Source of the DNA: an uncultured Methanobrevibacter sp.
Lineage (GTDB): Archaea; Methanobacteriota; Methanobacteria; Methanobacteriales; Methanobacteriaceae
DNA length: 18,549 nt
Assembly (NCBI GenBank): GCA_902783085.1
Contig: CACZPT010000008.1
Location: 1 to 18,549 of the forward strand
Direction: 5' to 3'
In this document: positions 1-6,908 of the stretch, piece by piece
Numbering within the stretch: position 1 is the stretch's first letter
Layout: each line of letters opens with the position of its first letter
Notes under the pieces: model-generated
Told to the model about the DNA's origin: nothing
Seen by the model: the letters and a program-made list of their open reading frames with translations, nothing else
Databases searched by the model: none
Position numbers and translations under genes: made by a program

Positions 1-10
1 ATTATATAAG
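1..10 (+). promoter_or_regulatory. Candidate TATA element for the GT-C/gtrA operon
   Basis: ATTATATAAG at the very start of the window is ~60 bases before the GTG start and would give a ~35-base leader that includes the AGGTGAT site. Its upstream BRE lies outside the window, and the gene may instead be read through from an earlier gene. Confidence 0.3.
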
Positions 11-65
11 CACTAAAAAACTTTATTAAAAATGATAAATAAAAAGTCAATTAATAGGTGATTTA

Positions 66-2255
66 GTGTTTAAATTTGATTTTAATAAAAAAGAAATAAC
101 AATGAGTATAATTTTAGCTTTAGTTTTTTCTGTGCTTTTAGGAATTTATCTATCAATTGTTGAAAACTCACACCTATTTTACCAAATTGATGGAATTGAG
201 TATTTAAAGATTTTACTAGGTGTTATTTCACTAAAACAGGTTGTTGTTTTTTTTATAGTGCTGTTTATTATATTTTCAATACTAACAAATGCTAAATTAC
301 GTGAAAATATCTTAGAATTTATATTTAAATATAGAATACTGCTTGCCGGATTATTATTTATTGTATGTGTGATAGTTGAAATTCATGGTTCCTCAATTGG
401 AGTTATTAATTTTGCAGGTGAAAGTCACAAACCATTATTAGGTTCTCTAAGATGGACAAAAACGGATGAATATGCAATCAACACAATGTTTGCATTTTCA
501 CAATACTTTAATGGATTTGGATACTTTAGTGAAATTATAAGGGCTTTTCCAACTGATGTTTTTGCAATTGGTGAGTTGCCAATATTAGATTTAGTAGTGC
601 TTTTTAAACCATTCCAATGGGGATATTTACTATTTTCTCAAGGAAGAGGTCTTGCATTCTGTTGGATGGGTCGTTTAATATCATTATTTATAATTTCATT
701 TGAATTTGGATTATTATTAACTAAGAAAAATAGAATACTCTCTCTTGCATATACCGTTTTACTTACATTATCACCTCTTATCCAATGGTGGTTTGGTGTT
801 AATGGTTTAATTGAAATGTTTGTTTTTGGACAGCTCGCAATTCTAATTTTAGATAAATATATGAATATTTTAAGTTATAAAAAAAGATTTTTATGCATTC
901 TAGGGTTAATTTTTTCATTAGGTGCATTTACACTAACATTATATCCTGCATGGGAAGTTTCACTAGGTTATGTATTTTTAGCAATAGCTATTTGGATTGC
1001 CTATAGAAACTGGAATAACTTCCAAAAATCAAAAATAGATGTTTTATATGGTGTGATATTTCTTGTATTGTATGGATTATGTATGTATTATGCGATATCT
1101 AAATCTTCACAAGCTATCAATACATTAAGTAATACAATTTATCCGGGTTTAAGACTTTCAACTGGTGGTGCGAACTTTTATTGGCTTAGTGGAGATCCAT
1201 ATCTTTGCTTTGATTATATGAGAAACTTGTTTGAACCATTAAAACCTACTCAAATCATTTCAAGGATAAGTATGAGTTATTGTATTTCATTTTTCCCGCT
1301 TGGATTAATACTTTTTGCAATAGTGCAATTTGTTCAAAAGAAAAAAGATATCCTACTTTACTTATTAATAGCGGTTTACATATTTTTATTATCATTTTAT
1401 TTATTTACTTTCCCAGAAGCTTATGCAAAAATTACATTACTTGGAAAAACCCAGCCAAGCAGGTTATTTGCGATTATAACATTTATTGATTTATTAATTC
1501 TGATTAGATCAATGAGTATAATGGATAGGATTAACTTTGATAAAATAAATAAAAAATTACCATTGATAATAAGTGTGGATTTAGTTGGAGTTATGCTTAT
1601 TTTAGCATCTATTCACTTTGGAGAAAGATTTTACTCACTTCCAATAATAATAATTGCATTTATAATATTTACTTTAAGTTTTTACTTTATTTTAAAAAGT
1701 GGAGATAACAGAAAAGCAAAAATTGGATTTTTATGCTGTGTTTTAATAATATCTATTCCCGCCGGGGGATTAGTCAATCCAGTTGAAGTAGGTAGTGATT
1801 ACTTTTTTGATAATCCGCCACTTGTAAAAATAGTTAGTATTGTAGAAAAAAACCCAAATGCCACTTGGATTGTCGATGGTGATATTGTACAGCCTTCTGC
1901 ACTAACAAGTGTTGGAGCTCATACTCTAAATTCTGTTAATCCATATCCGAACTTTAATATGTGGTCAATACTGGATCCGGATAACCAGTCTAGTGATATA
2001 TATAATAGATATGCATTAATACATGTTGATTTAATTAATGATACACCAACAACATATAATTGTGGTGATGACCAATATAGTATTAATAAATCCGATCAAG
2101 TGAATCTATTCTTAAATTTAAATGATTTAGAAAAGTTAAATATAAGTTATATTGTAAGTTCAAATGATTTAGAGCAATTTACAAGTAATAATATTACATT
2201 TACAAGAATTTATGAGTTTAATTCACTTAGAATCTATGAAATTAACTACAGGTAG
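66..2255 (+). CDS. Large polytopic membrane protein, GT-C glycosyltransferase-like (DUF7657-type)
   Basis: A 729-residue integral membrane protein with about a dozen or more hydrophobic helices through residue ~590, then a soluble tail of ~140 residues. The start is GTG at 66, preceded by an AGGTGAT ribosome binding site at 55-61. Near residues 108-165 an outward loop contains GSSIG and TDEYAINT followed by SQYFNG. This pattern resembles the DUF7657/GT-C class of polyprenyl-phosphate-sugar-dependent glycosyltransferases, where a conserved acidic pair in the first long loop is catalytic; the D-E of TDEY could be that pair. The gene is followed 5 bases later by a GtrA-family gene, and GtrA-like flippases typically partner such enzymes to decorate surface polymers or glycoproteins. 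I infer a surface glycan function; substrate unknown. The family assignment is from memory and moderately sure, the membrane topology very sure. Confidence 0.75.
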   Translation: MFKFDFNKKEITMSIILALVFSVLLGIYLSIVENSHLFYQIDGIEYLKILLGVISLKQVVVFFIVLFIIFSILTNAKLRENILEFIFKYRILLAGLLFIVCVIVEIHGSSIGVINFAGESHKPLLGSLRWTKTDEYAINTMFAFSQYFNGFGYFSEIIRAFPTDVFAIGELPILDLVVLFKPFQWGYLLFSQGRGLAFCWMGRLISLFIISFEFGLLLTKKNRILSLAYTVLLTLSPLIQWWFGVNGLIEMFVFGQLAILILDKYMNILSYKKRFLCILGLIFSLGAFTLTLYPAWEVSLGYVFLAIAIWIAYRNWNNFQKSKIDVLYGVIFLVLYGLCMYYAISKSSQAINTLSNTIYPGLRLSTGGANFYWLSGDPYLCFDYMRNLFEPLKPTQIISRISMSYCISFFPLGLILFAIVQFVQKKKDILLYLLIAVYIFLLSFYLFTFPEAYAKITLLGKTQPSRLFAIITFIDLLILIRSMSIMDRINFDKINKKLPLIISVDLVGVMLILASIHFGERFYSLPIIIIAFIIFTLSFYFILKSGDNRKAKIGFLCCVLIISIPAGGLVNPVEVGSDYFFDNPPLVKIVSIVEKNPNATWIVDGDIVQPSALTSVGAHTLNSVNPYPNFNMWSILDPDNQSSDIYNRYALIHVDLINDTPTTYNCGDDQYSINKSDQVNLFLNLNDLEKLNISYIVSSNDLEQFTSNNITFTRIYEFNSLRIYEINYR

Positions 2256-2260
2256 CTAAT

Positions 2261-2689
2261 ATGAAAAAAATAACTGAAAAACTATTTATTGAAAAGACAG
2301 ACAATATCTTCCTACAATTCTTTAGATTCATTTTTGTAGGAGGAACCGCATTTTTAATTGATTTTTCAATATACTTTGCATTAGTTAATTATCTAAGTAT
2401 TAATTATTTAATTTCTGCAGCTATTGCATTCTTTATATCAGTTTTAGTTAATTATTACTTGTCTACTTCTTGGGTATTTAACCAAAGCCAAATTGAAAAT
2501 AGAGCAATTGAATTTAATTTGTTTTTAGCTATAAGTATTGTTGGTTTGATTTTTACAGAAATATTACTCTATATTTTCACAGATATATGTTCAATAAACT
2601 ATTTAATTTCAAAAATAATTTCATCAATTTTAGTACTCTTTTGGAATTTTTCAGCACGTCGTGTAATGTTTTATGGAAAAAAAATCTAG
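2261..2689 (+). CDS. GtrA family membrane protein (polyprenyl-phosphate sugar flippase-like)
   Basis: A 142-residue protein with four predicted membrane helices. The stretch FFRFIFVGGTAFLIDFSIYF (residues 20-39) is the typical GtrA opening: an aromatic/basic start, a GG-containing first helix and an Asp before the second helix. The end, FWNFSARRVMFYGKK, matches the usual W-N-F-x-x-R/K-x-x-x-F tail. GtrA proteins are thought to move polyprenyl-phosphate-linked sugars across the membrane for transfer to surface glycans. The gene begins 5 bases after the GT-C-like gene, with its AGGT ribosome binding site inside the end of that gene, so the two are probably translationally coupled. No GT2-type (GtrB) gene that would charge the lipid carrier lies in the window; it may be upstream of base 1. 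Confidence 0.88.
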   Translation: MKKITEKLFIEKTDNIFLQFFRFIFVGGTAFLIDFSIYFALVNYLSINYLISAAIAFFISVLVNYYLSTSWVFNQSQIENRAIEFNLFLAISIVGLIFTEILLYIFTDICSINYLISKIISSILVLFWNFSARRVMFYGKKI

Positions 2690-2719
2690 TGAAATATATA
2701 TATTAAAATTAATACAATA

Positions 2720-2728
2720 TTTATATAA
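2720..2728 (+). promoter_or_regulatory. Candidate TATA element(s) for purE-ubiD
   Basis: The 66-base gap between gtrA and purE contains TTTATATAA at 2720-2728 and an alternative AAATATATATA at 2692-2702. The upstream one leaves a ~33-base leader that includes the GAAGGT ribosome binding site at 2743-2748, so it fits translation better; the downstream one looks more like the consensus. Either could be used. The region is so AT-rich that chance matches are common. Confidence 0.35.
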
Positions 2729-2755
2729 AATTATTTTTTTAAGAAGGTATTAAAA

Positions 2756-3772
2756 ATGGTTCCAAAGGTAATGATAATTCTTGGAAGTGCTTCTGATATT
2801 TCCATTGCTGATAAATGTATGGATATATTAGAAAAGCTGGAAATTTCATACTCCCTTAAAATAGCTTCTGCACATAGAACACCAAATCTTGTTCGTGAAT
2901 TAGTAACCCAAGCAACTGATGCTGGTGTAGAAGTATTTATTGGAATTGCTGGTCTTGCAGCACACCTTCCAGGTGTAATTGCTGGTTATACGCAAAGGCC
3001 TGTAATTGGAGTTCCTGTGGATGTAAAAACTGGAGGAATAGATGCACTTGAATCTTCTGTTCAAATGCCTTATCCTTCACCTGTTGCAACTGTTGGAATA
3101 GATAGGGGAGATAATGGTGCAATACTTGCTGCTCAAATAATTGGAATTTATAATGATGAAATCAGACAAAAAGTCAAAGATTTAAGAAAAGAATATCAAA
3201 AAAAGGTTGTTAATAGTAATAATAGTGAAATCGTTCAAAACAGAAATTACATTATAAACGACTTTTTGAAAGTAGATAGCCTTGAAATTAGTGATGATTC
3301 TATAGATATTGACCAGACAACAATTAAAAAAGATGCAGACGTTGCAATTATTGTTGGAAGACATACTGATTTAATAGCTGCTAAAAAAGCTAGTGTTATT
3401 CTAGAAAGGCTTAAAATAACCCACAATACTAAAGTTGTTTGCCCAATAAGATCACATTCTAAATTTAAAAGCTATGTTGAAGCTGTTAAAGACTCTAAAA
3501 TATTTATTGGAATAAGTTCAAACTCATCACAAGTTACAGGAGCGCTTGTAGGACTTACAGATAGACCTGTAATTGGAGTTCCATGCACAAATGAGCACGG
3601 AAATGATTATATATTAACAACTGCAAATATGCCTCCGGGAGTACCAGTTGGAACCGTTGGAATTAATAATGGACGTAATGCTGCAGTACTTGCAGGAGAA
3701 ATATTATCTATTAATAATCCTAATTTAACTGAACTTTTAAGAAAATTAAAAAACAAAAAAATTAACATGTAG
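2756..3772 (+). CDS. purE: Two-domain N5-carboxyaminoimidazole ribonucleotide mutase (PurE)
   Basis: PurE catalyses rearrangement of N5-CAIR to CAIR in purine synthesis. This 338-residue protein is twice the usual ~160 and is an internal tandem duplication joined by a polar linker (~150-192). The N-terminal copy has the full active site: GSASD (10-14), SAHRTP (38-43, catalytic His40), GLAAHLPG (66-73) and RPVIGVPV (81-88). The C-terminal copy keeps the fold signature (GRHTD 201-205, RPVIGVPC 270-277, VGTVGINNG) but His40 aligns with Ile231 in CPIRS, and AAHLPG is replaced by SSQVTG (257-262). It is therefore probably non-catalytic. Two-domain PurE is, as I recall, normal for Methanobacteriales. 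ATG start with GAAGGT upstream. The ubiD-family gene follows after 9 bases. Confidence 0.93.
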   Translation: MVPKVMIILGSASDISIADKCMDILEKLEISYSLKIASAHRTPNLVRELVTQATDAGVEVFIGIAGLAAHLPGVIAGYTQRPVIGVPVDVKTGGIDALESSVQMPYPSPVATVGIDRGDNGAILAAQIIGIYNDEIRQKVKDLRKEYQKKVVNSNNSEIVQNRNYIINDFLKVDSLEISDDSIDIDQTTIKKDADVAIIVGRHTDLIAAKKASVILERLKITHNTKVVCPIRSHSKFKSYVEAVKDSKIFIGISSNSSQVTGALVGLTDRPVIGVPCTNEHGNDYILTTANMPPGVPVGTVGINNGRNAAVLAGEILSINNPNLTELLRKLKNKKINM

Positions 3773-3776
3773 TGAT
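3772..3776 (+). promoter_or_regulatory. GTGAT ribosome binding site fused to purE stop codon
   Basis: The purE stop TAG (3770-3772) shares its G with GTGAT (3772-3776), which lies 5 bases before the ATG at 3782. GTGAT is the part of the anti-Shine-Dalgarno complement used repeatedly in this window, so this fixes the ubiD start and implies coupling to purE translation. Confidence 0.6.
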
Positions 3777-3781
3777 TTTTT

Positions 3782-5038
3782 ATGAAAATAAATGATGAAA
3801 ATGTAATTGAAATTACACAAGAACTTTCAAGCGAATATGAAGTTTCTAAAGTTCTAAGAGAGTATCCAAAAGATACGGTTATTATTAAAAATGTTAAAGG
3901 ATACGATATTCCAATTATAACTGGTATTTGTAACACTCGCCAAAAAATAGCTAAATCAATCAACTGTGAAGTATCTGAAATTACAAAAAAAATTATTGAT
4001 GCTATTGATAATCCAATTAAAGTAGATAAGTTTTGTGATTTCAAAGATTATAATACTTTAGAAGTTGATTTAGATAAAATTCCTATTTTAACTCATTATA
4101 AAAGAGATGGTGGTAAATACATAACTGCAGGTGTTGTATTTGCACGTGACCCGAAAACCGGTATTCAAAATGCATCAATCCACAGGATGATGGTGCTTGA
4201 TAATAAAAGACTTGTCATTAGAATAGTTCCAAGAAATCTCTACACTTATTTTGAAAATGCTAAAAAAGAAGGTGAAGATTTAGATATTGCAATAGCTATT
4301 GGAATAGACCCTGCAATTTTACTTGCAAGTACTACTTCAATTCCAATTGATTACAATGAAATGGATGTTGCAAATGCATTTAAAAATGGTGATTTAACTT
4401 TAATTAAATGTGGTGAACTTGAAATTCCTCAGGCAGATATTATCCTTGAAGGAAAAATATCAGTGACAGAAACAGTTCCTGAAGGCCCATTTGTTGACTT
4501 GACTGATACTTATGATATTATTCGTGACCAGCCAGTAATTAATTTAACGAAAATGCATATTAAAAAAGAAAATCCTTATTATCATGCAATTGTTCCAGCA
4601 GGATTTGAACATAAATTACTACAAGGACTTCCTCAGGAGCCTAGGATATATAAATCTGTTAAAAATGCTGTTCCTAAAGTTGAAAATGTTGTTCTAACAG
4701 AAGGGGGATGTTGTTGGCTGCATTCAGTTATTTCAATTAACAAGCAAACTGAAGGAGATGGAAAAAACGCAATAATGGCGGCACTATCTGCTCACCCTTC
4801 ACTTAAACATTGTGTTGTTGTAGATACTGATGTTGATGTATTTGATGCTGAAGATGTTGAATATGCAATTTCTACACGTGTTAAAGGTGACAGAGACATT
4901 ATGATTGTTCCTAATGTGCGTGGTTCATCCCTTGATCCTGTTGCTGAAAGTGATGGTACAACAACAAAAATTGGTGTTGATGCTACAAAATCACTTAAAT
5001 CATTAGAAAAATTTGAAAGAGTTAGTTTTGGAGAATAA
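3782..5038 (+). CDS. UbiD family decarboxylase (prenylated-FMN dependent)
   Basis: A 418-residue cytoplasmic protein of the UbiD family, which carries out reversible non-oxidative decarboxylation using prenylated FMN. Visible family signatures: NASIHRMMV (130-138) and RLVIRIVPRN (143-152) in the cofactor/Mn-binding region, and ETVPEGPFVD (230-239), where Glu234 and Asp239 correspond to the acidic residues of the catalytic Glu-Arg-Glu/Asp network. The C-terminal GDRDIMIVPNVRGSSLDP is also typical. In archaea a UbiD homologue decarboxylates trans-anhydromevalonate 5-phosphate in the modified mevalonate pathway; this gene is a reasonable candidate for that role, but other UbiD reactions cannot be excluded. 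The prFMN synthase gene ubiX is not in the window. Probably co-transcribed with purE. A T-run follows the stop. Confidence 0.9.
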   Translation: MKINDENVIEITQELSSEYEVSKVLREYPKDTVIIKNVKGYDIPIITGICNTRQKIAKSINCEVSEITKKIIDAIDNPIKVDKFCDFKDYNTLEVDLDKIPILTHYKRDGGKYITAGVVFARDPKTGIQNASIHRMMVLDNKRLVIRIVPRNLYTYFENAKKEGEDLDIAIAIGIDPAILLASTTSIPIDYNEMDVANAFKNGDLTLIKCGELEIPQADIILEGKISVTETVPEGPFVDLTDTYDIIRDQPVINLTKMHIKKENPYYHAIVPAGFEHKLLQGLPQEPRIYKSVKNAVPKVENVVLTEGGCCWLHSVISINKQTEGDGKNAIMAALSAHPSLKHCVVVDTDVDVFDAEDVEYAISTRVKGDRDIMIVPNVRGSSLDPVAESDGTTTKIGVDATKSLKSLEKFERVSFGE

Positions 5039-5044
5039 ACTAAC

Positions 5045-5051
5045 TTTTTTT
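5045..5051 (+). terminator. Oligo-T tract at convergent ubiD / radical SAM ends
   Basis: Only 11 bases separate the stop of the ubiD-family gene (5038) from the stop of the minus-strand radical SAM gene (5050). They include a run of seven T (5045-5051) on the plus strand, and another T-run follows just inside the opposite gene. Archaeal RNA polymerase often terminates at such tracts. No hairpin is evident. Confidence 0.35.
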
Positions 5052-5922
5052 AAATATTACCTAAATAAACATTTTTTATTCCTTTATCTAGTGCAATTTC
5101 ACGGGCTTTAAATAAAATCTCTTTATTTGTTGGAGTAATATCTTTCATTTTATAGTATGGAAAAGCTCTTGAAAAGTGAAGTGGAACATCACATGACAAT
5201 TCATCAATAATGAAATCACATAACTTATTAATTTCATTTATTGAATCATTATAACCATTAATAAGTAAGTTTGTAATTTCTAAATGTTTTTCCTCATCAT
5301 AAATCTTTTTAATATTATCTAAAACTATATTTAAATCTCCACCACAGACTTTTTTATAAAAATCATTTGAGAAAGATTTTAAGTCTATATTAAAAGAATC
5401 GACAAATGTTAAAATTTCATTTAATGATTGAGTTGACATATAACCGTTACTTACATAGATGACTTTAAGATTTTTTGACTTTGCAAGCAAAGAAGTTTTT
5501 TTGTTGAAAGGTAAGTGTATAGTAGGTTCATTATAGGTCCAAGCAATTGATAAACAATTATACTTAAGTGCATTTTCCACTATGGTTTCTGGTGTTATTT
5601 TAATACCCCTAACATTTTTATTATATTCCTGTGATATCATATAGTTCTGGCAATGTAAACAAGTCATATTACACCCAAAACCACCAATCGAATACGTAAA
5701 ACTACCAGGTAAAAAATGATTTAAAGGCTTTTTTTCAATAGGATCCGGACTTAAAGATGAGACAATCCCATAATTTAAATCAATCAACTCCCCATTAACA
5801 TTTTTATAATTCTTACAAACTCCACATCTACCATCAGCAATTTTACAATAGTTTGCACAAATTTCACATCTAAGTTTTTGAGACTTTGAACTTTTCTTAT
5901 AATAATCTTTACTAACTAACAT
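5050..5922 (-). CDS. amrS: AmmeMemoRadiSam system radical SAM enzyme (PFL-activase-like)
   Basis: Radical SAM protein of 290 residues. Using the ATG at 5922, the [4Fe-4S]-binding CNMTCLHC has Cys84, Cys88 and Cys91, the CX3CX2C motif that binds the AdoMet cluster. Before it lies a Cys-rich segment (Cys19, 22, 26, 33, 36), then DPIEKKPLNHFLPGS (60-74) and SIGGFGCN. This order is characteristic of the family named for co-occurrence with AMMECR1 and Memo proteins, whose substrate I do not know to be settled. An in-frame ATG at 5964 would add 14 residues and lengthen overlap with thiL to 53 bases; the 5922 start gives an 11-base overlap and begins where family similarity begins. No AMMECR1 or Memo gene is in the window. 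Confidence 0.85.
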   Translation of the reverse strand: MLVSKDYYKKSSKSQKLRCEICANYCKIADGRCGVCKNYKNVNGELIDLNYGIVSSLSPDPIEKKPLNHFLPGSFTYSIGGFGCNMTCLHCQNYMISQEYNKNVRGIKITPETIVENALKYNCLSIAWTYNEPTIHLPFNKKTSLLAKSKNLKVIYVSNGYMSTQSLNEILTFVDSFNIDLKSFSNDFYKKVCGGDLNIVLDNIKKIYDEEKHLEITNLLINGYNDSINEINKLCDFIIDELSCDVPLHFSRAFPYYKMKDITPTNKEILFKAREIALDKGIKNVYLGNI

Positions 5923-6826
5923 AGTGATTATAACCCCTTTTATCCATTTCTTTAACATCACCATTTGAAAGCGTTATTTCAACTTTACCTGACTTATTAA
6001 CCTCACCAATAACAATATAATCAATATCTAGTGAAATATTTTTATCCATTGTAAAAACAAGCTCGAAATCTTCGCCAACATGTAAAACCAAATCCAAATA
6101 GTCTAAATTTAAATTCGAAGCTATTTTTTTAAATTCATCAGATATTTCAAGCTTATCTTCATAAATCATAAAACCAAAATCATCTTTTTTCATCCCATAT
6201 AACTCACTTGCAAGGCCATCAGTGATATCAGTTGACGAAGTAGCGCCGGCTTTTTTAATAATAATACCTTCTTTCAGTCTTGCTTTTGGATTTAATGCTT
6301 TATCAGTGTAAATATTATCTCCATCTAAATTAAAACCTAAAGCAGCAAGACCAATACTACCACTAAGACAAATCAAATCACCATCATTATAAGTGTCTTT
6401 CATTAATGGCTTATCATTTAAACCTAAAGCCGTTCCGCAAATAATAATTTCAGACGATTCATTAGTATCTCCACCAATTAAAGGAATATTATAATATTTA
6501 CAAGCGTTTAAAACGCCACTGATAATTTCTTTAAATGAATCATATTCCAAATCCTTTGGAAGTCCAATAGCTAATAAAAAACCTAAAGGAGAAGCACCCA
6601 TTGAAGCCAAATCACTAACATTAACAGTCACTGCTTTAAAACCCATTTGAAAATAAGACATGTTTTTAGGAAAATGTTTAGATTGAATTAACATGTCGCA
6701 TGTAGAAATCAAATCAAAATTACTAAATTTAGAAATAGCACAATCATCAGGAATAATATGATTTGATTTTGATAAAATATAATTAATTAGCTCTTTTTCT
6801 CCAATATCAGAGACTTTTAAAGTCAT
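5912..6826 (-). CDS. thiL: Thiamine-monophosphate kinase
   Basis: ThiL phosphorylates thiamine monophosphate to thiamine diphosphate with ATP. The 304-residue length is usual. Motifs in order: DD at 27-28 (the GDD-like metal site, here PDDCA), STCDMLIQSKHF (41-52), VNVSDLASMGASP (69-81), IGGDT (117-121) and STDITDGLASEL (198-209). These are the metal, nucleotide and substrate binding segments of the PurM/ThiL superfamily. The Gly before the first Asp pair is replaced by Pro, a small departure. It overlaps the radical SAM gene by 11 bases, so the two form an operon. The promoter must lie in the 79 bases after the adhesin gene, which is transcribed in the same direction. Confidence 0.93.
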   Translation of the reverse strand: MTLKVSDIGEKELINYILSKSNHIIPDDCAISKFSNFDLISTCDMLIQSKHFPKNMSYFQMGFKAVTVNVSDLASMGASPLGFLLAIGLPKDLEYDSFKEIISGVLNACKYYNIPLIGGDTNESSEIIICGTALGLNDKPLMKDTYNDGDLICLSGSIGLAALGFNLDGDNIYTDKALNPKARLKEGIIIKKAGATSSTDITDGLASELYGMKKDDFGFMIYEDKLEISDEFKKIASNLNLDYLDLVLHVGEDFELVFTMDKNISLDIDYIVIGEVNKSGKVEITLSNGDVKEMDKRGYNHYVS

Positions 6827-6847
6827 AAATAATAATATTGATTTTAA

Positions 6848-6860
6848 AATAAATAAATTT
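6848..6860 (-). promoter_or_regulatory. Candidate TATA box for thiL operon
   Basis: Read on the minus strand, AAATTTATTTAT lies about 22-34 bases before the thiL ATG (6826), predicting a start a few bases from the ATG, so a nearly leaderless message. It is downstream of the adhesin terminator-like hairpin, consistent with a separate transcript. Weak because of the very high AT content. Confidence 0.3.
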
Positions 6861-6868
6861 TAAGTTTT

Positions 6869-6908
6869 AAAAAATAATAAAAAAAGTAGTTAATGTTAAC
6901 ATTAACTA
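6869..6908 (-). terminator. Palindrome plus T-tract after adhesin gene
   Basis: A perfect 22-base palindrome spans 6887-6908 (half-site TAGTTAATGTT then its complement AACATTAACTA) and contains the stop codon of the adhesin-like gene (6906-6908). Immediately after it on the minus strand come a C, seven T (6885-6879) and a further T-rich stretch. A short-loop hairpin followed by T-run is the shape of an intrinsic terminator, and T-tracts alone suffice in many archaea. It separates the adhesin from thiL. Confidence 0.6.

Noticed and set aside
3607..4044. 145-codon minus-strand open frame opposite purE/ubiD
   Set aside because: It crosses the junction of two well-supported genes on the opposite strand, has no ribosome binding site, and its composition mirrors the AT-rich sense codons.
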